A stretch of 6,010 bases of DNA from positions 1-6,010 of the forward strand of contig JAFSFK010000174.1 of assembly GCA_017435245.1 (NCBI GenBank). Reading direction: 5' to 3'. The notes beneath the pieces were generated by a model that was given only the letters and a program-made list of their open reading frames with translations, did no database searches and was not told the origin of the DNA. Source of the DNA: Oscillospiraceae bacterium (lineage in GTDB: Bacteria; Bacillota; Clostridia; Oscillospirales; Oscillospiraceae). A program made the translations under genes and the position numbers. Numbering within the stretch: the stretch's first letter is position 1; each line of letters begins with the position of its first letter. This document shows, piece by piece, positions 1 to 5,432 of this stretch.

Positions 1-14
1 AGTATACGATAGAT

Positions 15-102
15 TTAGGCGAATTCGTACAATATCCCCCCGTCAGTGCTTACGCACTGCCACCCCCCTTTAGGCAAGGGGGGCGTTGGATTGTACGCCT
101 AA
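15..102. repeat. Palindromic intergenic element with two inner hairpins
   Basis: The ends are inverted repeats: TTAGGCG (15-21) matches CGCCTAA (96-102), and GTACAAT (27-33) matches ATTGTAC (90-96). The left arm carries five extra bases (22-26), so the outer stem is bulged. Inside are two independent hairpins: CAGTGC-TTAC-GCACTG (44-59), and eight C/T bases (63-70) pairing with eight A/G bases (76-83) around the loop TAGGC. This gives an outer stem with two inner arms. No ORF fits it. It lies just beyond the RqcP terminator, a typical site for a non-autonomous (MITE-like) or REP-like element. Only one copy is present here, so its repetitive nature is inferred from its structure. Confidence 0.6.
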
Positions 103-140
103 CCTTCTGCTCGATAAACCGGAATTTATCGCTGCGCATA

Positions 141-174
141 AAAAAACACGCAGGAAAAATCCTGCGTGTTTTTT
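141..174. terminator. Bidirectional rho-independent terminator after rqcP
   Basis: A perfect 15-bp inverted repeat (141-155 with 160-174) surrounds an AAAA loop on the plus strand. The core is ACACGCAGGA/TCCTGCGTGT, flanked by A and T runs, so either strand gives a GC-rich hairpin followed by a U-tract. It starts two bases after the rqcP stop codon (176-178), so it ends the HU-rqcP transcript. The opposite direction would serve a convergent gene to the left, outside the window. Confidence 0.92.
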
Positions 175-175
175 A

Positions 176-415
176 TCAGATCTCTTTGTACATCATAACT
201 GCGTCATCCTTACGGACATTGTCCGCTACCTGGACGACCTCAACAGCAACTGTACGGGTTCCCATACTGATCTCGATCCGGTCGCCCACCTTGACCTCAT
301 AGCTGGCCTTTACCACACGTCCGTTGACGCTGATACGGCCGTTGTCACAGGCTTCATTGGCTACCGTACGGCGCTTGATAAGCCGGGAGACCTTCAGGTA
401 CTTATCCAGGCGCAT
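176..415 (-). CDS. rqcP: RqcP-type S4-domain RNA-binding protein (YabO family)
   Basis: This is a 79-residue protein that is almost entirely one S4 RNA-binding domain. The start MRLDKYLKVSRLIKRR and the following segment GRISVNGRVVKASYEVKVGD are hallmarks of B. subtilis YabO/RqcP. In that family the protein binds stalled 50S subunits with peptidyl-tRNA and works with RqcH to add alanine tails during ribosome-associated quality control. It acts in the cytoplasm. Its length is close to the usual 80-90 residues. The ATG is one base after the HU stop codon (TAA-G-ATG), and no clear Shine-Dalgarno sequence precedes it, so translation probably depends on ribosomes finishing HU. The gene ends in TGA just before a strong terminator. 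The related heat-shock protein Hsp15 also has an S4 domain, but the short length and the HU neighbour favour RqcP. Confidence 0.93.
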   Translation of the reverse strand: MRLDKYLKVSRLIKRRTVANEACDNGRISVNGRVVKASYEVKVGDRIEISMGTRTVAVEVVQVADNVRKDDAVMMYKEI

Positions 416-416
416 C

Positions 417-692
417 TTACTTTGCGACAGCGTCCTTCAGGGTCTTGCTTGCCTTGAAAGCGGGCAGCTTGGTTGCGGGGATCTGGATGGTCTCCTTGGT
501 ACGGGGATTGCGGCCTACACGAGCCTCACGAGCCTTAACCTCGAAAATGCCGAAACCGGAAACAGAAACCTTGTCGCCCTTGCACAGGCTCTCGGTGATG
601 GTCTCGACGGTGGCATTGATGACACGCTCAGCGTCCTTCTTGGTCAGGCCGGCCTTCTCGGCAACAGCTGCGATGAGTTCAGTTTTATTCAT
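417..692 (-). CDS. hup: HU family DNA-binding protein
   Basis: This 91-residue nucleoid protein begins MNKTELIAAVAEKAGLTKKD and ends TLKDAVAK, closely resembling HBsu of B. subtilis. Residues 1-45 form the helical dimerisation body. GFGIFEV (about 47-53) leads into the DNA-binding beta arm, with GRNPRTKETIQIPA (about 61-74) carrying the conserved R-N-P tip that intercalates into the DNA minor groove. HU dimers bend and compact DNA without strong sequence preference. The start is set at ATG 690-692, because it matches the family N-terminus and has AGAGGT eight bases upstream. A longer reading from 713 adds seven residues and has no such support. A promoter lies at 728-756. The stop is TAA, so this codon works as a stop in this genome. 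RqcP follows one base later. Confidence 0.96.
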   Translation of the reverse strand: MNKTELIAAVAEKAGLTKKDAERVINATVETITESLCKGDKVSVSGFGIFEVKAREARVGRNPRTKETIQIPATKLPAFKASKTLKDAVAK

Positions 693-700
693 AATTTTTA

Positions 701-709
701 ACCTCTTTT
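701..709 (-). promoter_or_regulatory. Ribosome binding site of HU
   Basis: The minus strand reads AAAAGAGGT, with eight bases between AGAGGT and the ATG at 690-692. It fixes the start at MNKTEL rather than at the upstream in-frame codon at 713. Confidence 0.75.
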
Positions 710-727
710 CCAATGTTTTGGTACTTT

Positions 728-756
728 ACCCTAACACATTTTTACACAAATTGCAA
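728..756 (-). promoter_or_regulatory. Sigma-A-like extended -10 promoter for HU-rqcP
   Basis: On the minus strand, TTGCAA (751-756) is separated by 17 bases from TAGGGT (728-733), which is preceded by TGT, giving an extended -10 (TGn). The -35 matches four of six consensus positions and the -10 matches three of six. Transcription would begin near 720, leaving a leader of about 30 bases before the HU start. The 102-bp flippase-HU gap shows no convincing terminator, so some readthrough from the flippase is also possible. Confidence 0.55.
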
Positions 757-794
757 GGGGTTTTGGCAATAAAATCCATTTTTTACCTGTTTTT

Positions 795-2396
795 TTACAA
801 ATGGAGCAGCTTGGCGATCTTTTCGCCCTTGGGAAGCAGCTGACAGTCCTCCCGGGTGATGGCCTTAAAGACCACTACAGCCACCACATACACCACTACG
901 CCCACCATAATCGGCACGCCGCAGGAGATGACCCGGCTGATATCGGTGCCCAGCAGGCGCTCCAATGCCCAGCTGCACAGCCACACTGCCACACCCATTA
1001 CGATGGCGGGCATAGCGGAGCGCAGCAGGTTCTTCAGCAGCGCTGGCTTCTGGGGAACCAGACGGCGAATAGAGATCAGGTTCAAAATGGCAATGCAGAA
1101 ATAGCACAGTACCGAGCCGATGGGTGCTCCCAAAATTCCGATGGCGGGATTGCCCACCAGCAGATACACCACCGCAAGTCGTACAATACCCACCGAGAGC
1201 ATGTTGATCACCGGCACGTGGGCGTGGCCATGGGACTGCAGCAGAGAGTTGGTGTACTGGATCACCGCATAGGGGAACACGCACACACCCAAGATCGCCA
1301 GCAGCTTTTCTGCCAGCTCCAGTTTTTCCCCTTCGTAACCGCCCAGCAGACCCATAATAGGGCCACCCAGCAGCGCAAGTCCCACCGTACAGGGAAGGCT
1401 GATCAGACCTGTGATTCGGGCACCGGATTCCTCGGTGGAGCGAACGCCCTTGTCATCCTTCAAGGTCAGGAAGGCAGTCACCGCCGGCAGTACGCTTACT
1501 GTGATGGGCACGATGAAGGCACAGGGCATGTTGAAGATGGTCTGGGTCATGTTGTAGATGCCTTTCATAGTATCGGCAGAATCCTGGGAAAGGCCGTTGG
1601 CAGTGAGGAGCTGACCCATATACAGGTTGGTTTCCAGCACCGTCAAAAGCTGTAAGCCCGCCGCACCGATGGTGATGGGGATGGCGATCGCCAGCAGGGT
1701 CTTGGTAATGGCCTTATGGGATTCGGGAACATCCTCCGTCTTAGGCAGCTCCCGGTAGGCAGGAGCAAACTTGCGCTGCAGGAAGATCATAGACACCAGA
1801 CAGCTCACCGTCACGCCTGCAATGGCGCCGCCGGCAGCCAGAGGCACGCTGTTGGTATAGCGCATAATGATGATGGCCGCCGCTAGGCCTACGACCAGCT
1901 TGAATACCGCTTCCAGCACCTGACTGACGGAGGTGGGACGCATATCCCCCTGACCCTGGAAGAAACCCCGGTAGATGGACATTCCCGCCATCAGAAGGGC
2001 ACTGGGACCAAGGCACAAAATCGCTGCCCAGGCACCGGGCTGCTTCTGGAATGCCGCCAGCTGGTGACACAGCAGGGTCATCAGCAGGGTGCTGACAATG
2101 CCCAGAGCCAGAAATACCACCCGGGAGACCTTGTACACCCGGCGCACCTGGTTGTAATTCCCCAGAGAGCTTGCTTGGCTGATCATTCGGCTCATAGCGA
2201 TGGGAAGTCCTGCGTTGGAGATCATCAACAGCACGGAGTAAATATCGTAGGCTGTGGCGAAGTAGCCGTAGCCCTGGTCGCCGATGACCATTTTCAGGGG
2301 CAGCTTATACAGTGCGCCGATGATCTTCACCACCGCTGTGGCAATGGCCAGCAGTGCCGCACCGTGGAGGAATGTTTGCTTTTTGGATTGAGACAT
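795..2396 (-). CDS. SpoVB/YabM-type polysaccharide flippase (MOP superfamily)
   Basis: This 533-residue integral membrane protein of the MOP/MATE-like exporter superfamily resembles SpoVB, YabM and the MurJ-like lipid II flippases of Bacillota. Family members move lipid-linked saccharides across the membrane for peptidoglycan, spore cortex or surface polysaccharide. The N-terminal helix (about 8-30) is followed by GDQGYGYFATAYDIYSVLL (about 39-57) and the SpoVB-like segment YRGFFQGQGDMRPT (about 142-155). Many further hydrophobic stretches fit the usual 14 helices. The C-terminus is short and soluble (LLPKGEKIAKLLHL). The start at 2394-2396 (MSQSKKQ) has AAGGAGGA four bases upstream. The longer reading from 2441 overlaps the preceding gene and lacks such a site. 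Lying upstream of HU and RqcP suggests the YabM branch. The exact substrate cannot be told from the sequence. Confidence 0.9.
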   Translation of the reverse strand: MSQSKKQTFLHGAALLAIATAVVKIIGALYKLPLKMVIGDQGYGYFATAYDIYSVLLMISNAGLPIAMSRMISQASSLGNYNQVRRVYKVSRVVFLALGIVSTLLMTLLCHQLAAFQKQPGAWAAILCLGPSALLMAGMSIYRGFFQGQGDMRPTSVSQVLEAVFKLVVGLAAAIIIMRYTNSVPLAAGGAIAGVTVSCLVSMIFLQRKFAPAYRELPKTEDVPESHKAITKTLLAIAIPITIGAAGLQLLTVLETNLYMGQLLTANGLSQDSADTMKGIYNMTQTIFNMPCAFIVPITVSVLPAVTAFLTLKDDKGVRSTEESGARITGLISLPCTVGLALLGGPIMGLLGGYEGEKLELAEKLLAILGVCVFPYAVIQYTNSLLQSHGHAHVPVINMLSVGIVRLAVVYLLVGNPAIGILGAPIGSVLCYFCIAILNLISIRRLVPQKPALLKNLLRSAMPAIVMGVAVWLCSWALERLLGTDISRVISCGVPIMVGVVVYVVAVVVFKAITREDCQLLPKGEKIAKLLHL

Positions 2397-2400
2397 GATT

Positions 2401-2408
2401 TCCTCCTT
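2401..2408 (-). promoter_or_regulatory. Ribosome binding site of the flippase, overlapping the amidohydrolase stop
   Basis: The minus strand reads AAGGAGGA followed by AATC and ATG. The TAA stop of the amidohydrolase (2407-2409) supplies its first As. This fixes the flippase start at 2396 and suggests translational coupling of the two genes. Confidence 0.88.
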
Positions 2409-3723
2409 ATTCCGCTTCCGCAAAGAGCTTGGGGATGGCATAGCCGGTCAGCTCTTCCACCACATTTTTCAGATCAATGGTGGGGAATTGACCGTTCTGA
2501 TATAAGATCTTGCCCCGGACCATCGTCATAGCCACGTCGCCGCCCTTGGCACCAAAGACCAGAGCACTGACTACATTGTGACAGGGCATCAGATGGGGTG
2601 CGGAAAAATCCACCAATACGATATCCGCATCGAACCCCTCTTTGAGCATACCGGTATCGGCTGCTCTGCCCTGTGCCCGGGCGCCGCAGACGGTGGCCAT
2701 CATCAGTACAGCGGAAGATGGCATCCCATCGGCACCGCCTCCCTTGACTCGCTGGTCAAGGGCAGTGAGGCGCATCACTTCAAACAGGTCCAGGTTACCG
2801 CATTCCACAGCGCCGCCGGTACCCAGCGCCACATTCATACCCGCCTTGACACAGTCGGTGATGGGGGTGCTCCCTTGTCCTGCCTTATAGGAAGCAATGG
2901 GTGTTGCCACAGCAGAGGCCTTCTTTTTACCCAATAGCTTGCGCTCTTCTTCTGTTAAGTATGCGCAGTCCGTGGCCGTCACGGGAACATTCAGCATCCG
3001 GTGGCAGCCCAGTAATTCTGCTGGGCCAAGGCCGGTGCGGTCCAGGCAGGAATCCGCTTCCTCCTGGGTCTGGGCAAGATGCAGCTGCATCCCCAATCCC
3101 TTTTCCAGCGCATAGTCCGCAAGGCCCTCCCACAGGGGGTGATTGCTGGTATACTCGGCATAAATGCCGGCATCTACTTTGATCCGGCTGTCATCGTAGC
3201 CGTGCCACTTGTCAACAACACGGCAAAGCTCACGGCACTGCTCGTCAGTCTCAAAGTCAAATTCTTCGTTTTCGTCCACAAAGCGGTAAGAAGACAACGC
3301 CACATTTGCCTTGATGCCACTCTCCGCTGCCGCCTCGGCGGTGGCATCGGGATAATAGTACAGGTCGGAAACGGAGGTGATGCCGAAGCGCAGACACTCG
3401 GCAATGCCCAAAAGAGCCGATGCCTTGGCACAGCGGCTGTCCATCTTGGCCTCTTTCTGCAAAAGCTGCTCCAGCTGCTCGTGGCCCGGAACATCATCCA
3501 GGTAGCTGCGCAGCGCAGTGGTGGCCAGATGGGTATGGCAGTTGATAAGACCGGGCATTGCCACCATACCGGTGCCGTCCACAATGGTGGCAGGCTTTTC
3601 CTCCGGTGCTTTTTTGCCGATATAGGAGATCTTGCCGCCCGTCACGCCGATATATGCGCCGAACAGCACCTCCATTTTTTCATTCATGGTCACTACGGTG
3701 ACATTGGAAATTAAAGTGTCCAA
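2407..3723 (-). CDS. Amidohydrolase-family protein (MtaD/TRZ-ATZ-like) with altered active site
   Basis: This 438-residue protein has the composite beta-sandwich and TIM-barrel layout of the MtaD/SAH-deaminase/chlorohydrolase group. The N-terminal sandwich is DTLISNVTVVTMNE. PGLINCHTH holds the metal ligands H63 and H65, a third ligand is H215 (LHLAQT), and the C-terminal sandwich includes GFDADIVLVDFSAP (about 363-376). Several residues normally fixed in working deaminases are changed: the Glu after the barrel His is Q218, the AHC histidine is D252, the LGTDG aspartate is G303, and the GPHAPY histidine is Y188. Ordinary zinc deaminase chemistry is therefore doubtful. The frame is intact. A TTG start (3721-3723) matches the family N-terminus and has AAAGGA ten bases upstream. 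It ends inside the ribosome site of the flippase, implying co-expression. The substrate is unknown. Confidence 0.85.
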   Translation of the reverse strand: MDTLISNVTVVTMNEKMEVLFGAYIGVTGGKISYIGKKAPEEKPATIVDGTGMVAMPGLINCHTHLATTALRSYLDDVPGHEQLEQLLQKEAKMDSRCAKASALLGIAECLRFGITSVSDLYYYPDATAEAAAESGIKANVALSSYRFVDENEEFDFETDEQCRELCRVVDKWHGYDDSRIKVDAGIYAEYTSNHPLWEGLADYALEKGLGMQLHLAQTQEEADSCLDRTGLGPAELLGCHRMLNVPVTATDCAYLTEEERKLLGKKKASAVATPIASYKAGQGSTPITDCVKAGMNVALGTGGAVECGNLDLFEVMRLTALDQRVKGGGADGMPSSAVLMMATVCGARAQGRAADTGMLKEGFDADIVLVDFSAPHLMPCHNVVSALVFGAKGGDVAMTMVRGKILYQNGQFPTIDLKNVVEELTGYAIPKLFAEAE

Positions 3724-3733
3724 GTAATACCCA

Positions 3734-3739
3734 TCCTTT
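3734..3739 (-). promoter_or_regulatory. Ribosome binding site supporting a TTG start
   Basis: The minus strand reads AAAGGA, then ten bases, then TTG at 3721-3723. No in-frame ATG sits close to the family N-terminus; the first one is at residue 13, inside the first beta strand (VTVVTM). The TTG start is therefore preferred. Confidence 0.65.
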
Positions 3740-3743
3740 CAGG

Positions 3744-3864
3744 AAATGGATAATTGATAATTGACAATGGATAATTATTGTGTGGCCTCTGGCCACGATT
3801 TTTAATCATTTTCCAACGGAAAATACCTTAATTATCCATTATGCATTATCCATTATCAATTCAA
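3744..3864. repeat. Palindromic AT-rich repeat, copy 1
   Basis: This 121-bp element matches the one at 5313-5432 in the same orientation. The long imperfect terminal inverted repeats are built from ATAATGGATAAT-like units. Inside are two hairpins: GTGGCC-TCT-GGCCAC (3782-3796) and ATTTTCC-AAC-GGAAAAT (3808-3824). The last 35 bp (3830-3864) differ from copy 2 at one position only. It fills the gap between hemZ and the amidohydrolase, and its right end supplies the last hemZ codons and the stop. There is no ORF inside, so it is a MITE-like or other non-autonomous element. Confidence 0.88.
3831..3859 (-). promoter_or_regulatory. Promoter-like sequence in repeat copy 1, toward the amidohydrolase
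   Basis: The minus strand has TTGATA (3854-3859), 17 bases, then GATAAT (3831-3836). That is a near-consensus sigma-A pair at ideal spacing, about 110 bases before the amidohydrolase start. The same arrangement is present in copy 2. Repetitive AT-rich DNA can mimic promoters, so this is tentative. Confidence 0.4.
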
Positions 3865-5269
3865 ACAGTTTTTCTTTCTGGGTCAATACACTGTCTAGTT
3901 GCTCGATATACTGCTCCGGGAATTTGGGATTGTGGAACCGCTGCAGGGTGCCGTCGGGCAGATTCACCTTGTTCATACCGCCGCCACCTAAGGACAAAAT
4001 GGTATGCAGCTCCTCCATCATATAGATATTGTAGAGGCAGTCCTTACCCTCCCGGCTCCAGCCTACATTTTCAAAGCTGCCGGACATATATTTCTGCCGG
4101 TACAGGTAATAGGGCTTATAGTTTAAGCTGCTTAAGGTTCGGTTTGCATATTCCACCATCCGGGCGACCTCTTCGCCGGCGGGAAGATTTTCCCGTTTCT
4201 CAAACAGATCTGCGCCTTTTTTCAGTGCCAGGGTGTGCACGGTGATATTGGCAGCTTCCAGTGCCGCTACCGTATCCAGACTGCGGCAGAAGCCGTCATA
4301 GTTGTCGGTGGGAAGTCCTGCAATGAGATCCATATTGATGGCATCAAAGCCTGCGTCCATTGCCTCCCGGTAGCGCAGCAAAACATCATCTGCGCTGTGG
4401 GGTCTGCCGCTGGCACGCAGGACAGAATCGATCATAGACTGGGGATTGATGCTCATACGGTCGGCACCATGACTACGGATGGTGCGCAATTTTTCTGCAT
4501 CCAGGGTATCCGGGCGACCGCCCTCCACCGTAAATTCGATGCACCGGCGCAGATCAAAGCTGCCATAGATGGCATCCAGCAGACTTGCCATCTGGGAAGA
4601 CGACAAGGTGGTAGGTGTGCCGCCGCCTATGTAAATAGTACGAATGGTCTTGCCGGAACTTTCCAGAAGTTTTCCTGTAACCTCCAGTTCCTTGCGCAGC
4701 GCCTGCAAATAGGGCTCTAAAAGCTCTGTCCGCTTGCCCACAGAGCGGCTGACAAAGCTGCATTAGGCGCAGCGGGTGGGACAAAAAGGAATGCCCACAT
4801 ACAAAGAAACATCCTCCGGCTGCAAAAGATTTGCTGCCTTTACCGTGGACACGGAGCAATCCACCGCCAGCTTCGCCCGCTGGGGCGTTACATAGTAGAC
4901 CGTTTCCATCATCCGGGCGGCAGAGGCTTCTGTACCGCCCTCCAGAAGATGCTTTGTGGTGAGCTTGGTGGGACGCACGCCTGCCAACGCACCCCAGGCG
5001 GGTGCCTTTGGAAGGTGTTTCAAAGCGGCAGCATAATAGCTCTGCTGCAGCACCTGCCGGCGCAGCCGGACGGTTTCCTCCGCCGCTTTCAGCCGACGCA
5101 CCGCACGGCTTTGCTTGCCGTCCACAGTAATCGTCGTCACCGCCGTCAGCCATATTTTCCCCCGGTGCAGGCAGGAGACTGCCTCCCCCTCCGCCGCCGT
5201 GGAAAACAGCGCCATTTGCAATTGTTCCACCGCATACCGGTCCTCGTGACCGATGAGTGTAAGGTTCAT
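3839..5269 (-). pseudogene. hemZ: HemZ, coproporphyrinogen III oxidase-like radical SAM protein, interrupted by in-frame TAA
   Basis: The frame spans 476 residue positions, near the usual HemZ length. The N-terminal domain carries the HemZ signature WGALAGVRPTKL (92-103). The radical SAM motif would be C163-PTR-C167-A-Y-C170, but codon 169 is TAA (4763-4765) where Tyr is expected. Reading resumes in the same frame with CSFVSRS, GGGTPT (215-220, SAM binding), INMDLIAGLP, YLYRQKYM and LGGGGMNK, all typical of HemZ. HemZ proteins bind a 4Fe-4S cluster and SAM; their exact role in porphyrin synthesis is unsettled. Translation would give a 168-residue piece (4763-5269) lacking the third cluster cysteine. 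The remaining piece has a GTG at 4741 but no ribosome site. The start has GAGGAG five bases upstream. The final residues ELIMDNA and the stop come from the repeat at 3744-3864. Sequence error at one base is an alternative to true inactivation. Confidence 0.88.
4763..4765 (-). other. In-frame TAA inside the CX3CX2C motif of HemZ
   Basis: The minus strand reads TGC GCC TAA TGC AGC, where the family has Cys-Ala-Tyr-Cys. A single third-base change from TAC or TAT explains it. The frame is the same on both sides, so there is no indel. Confidence 0.9.
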
Positions 5270-5274
5270 ATTTT

Positions 5275-5280
5275 CTCCTC
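5275..5280 (-). promoter_or_regulatory. Ribosome binding site of hemZ
   Basis: The minus strand reads GAGGAG, five bases before the ATG at 5267-5269. It fixes the HemZ start at MNLTLIGHED. Confidence 0.8.
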
Positions 5281-5289
5281 AAATCCCGG

Positions 5290-5313
5290 TTTATCGCTCT
5301 GACGAGCGGTAAA
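5290..5313. other. Hairpin in the hemZ leader
   Basis: TTTA-T-CGCTC (5290-5299) and GAGCG-G-TAAA (5304-5313) form a stem around the loop TGAC, with one mismatch or wobble. It lies between repeat copy 2 and the hemZ ribosome site. No U-tract follows on the minus strand, so it is not a standard terminator. It could be a leader RNA structure or the remains of a repeat. Confidence 0.4.
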
Positions 5314-5432
5314 AATGGATAATGGACAATTGATAATTGATAATGATTGTGTCGCCTACAGCGACGATTCAAATCATTTTCCGCAGGAAAATACCGCAAT
5401 TATCCATTATACATTATCCATTATCAATTCAA
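5313..5432. repeat. Palindromic AT-rich repeat, copy 2
   Basis: This 120-bp element matches the one at 3744-3864 in the same orientation. Its terminal arms pair as an imperfect long stem. The inner hairpins are GTCGC-CTACA-GCGAC (5351-5365) and ATTTTCC-GCA-GGAAAAT (5376-5392). Compared with copy 1, the third pair of the first hairpin is swapped (G-C to C-G), and the second keeps its stem but changes its loop. It starts directly after the stop codon of the MBL hydrolase (5433-5435) and ends just before the hemZ leader. Confidence 0.88.
5399..5427 (-). promoter_or_regulatory. Promoter-like sequence in repeat copy 2, toward hemZ
   Basis: The minus strand has TTGATA (5422-5427), 17 bases, then GATAAT (5399-5404), identical in layout to the pair in copy 1. 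It would drive hemZ with a leader of roughly 120 bases that includes both inner hairpins. Confidence 0.4.

Noticed and set aside
801..1655. Long plus-strand reading frame opposite the flippase
   Set aside because: Low-complexity His/Gln-rich translation with no family resemblance. It is an antisense shadow of the membrane protein gene.
2397..2441. N-terminal extension of the flippase from an upstream start at 2441
   Set aside because: It overlaps the amidohydrolase and has no good ribosome site. AAGGAGGA sits exactly before the internal ATG at 2396.
3079..3714. Plus-strand frame opposite the amidohydrolase
   Set aside because: No ribosome site or recognisable motif. The minus-strand frame has clear family motifs throughout.
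4763..4769. TTAGGCG at the hemZ stop resembles the end of the element at 15-102
   Set aside because: Only seven bases match and the surrounding sequence is ordinary HemZ coding DNA. There is no sign of an insertion or excision scar.
112..5296. Shared 11-mer CCGGTTTATCG, minus strand at 112-122 and plus strand at 5286-5296, each near a small palindrome
   Set aside because: Several 11-base matches are expected by chance in a window of this size, and the flanks do not align.
4554..5399. Minus-strand frame running from repeat copy 2 through the hemZ 5' half
   Set aside because: It is out of frame with HemZ, its N-terminus is translated repeat, and it has no family motifs.
3744..5432. The two AT-rich repeats as a CRISPR array
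   Set aside because: The copies are about 1.4 kb apart, palindromic and intergenic, without spacers or cas genes.
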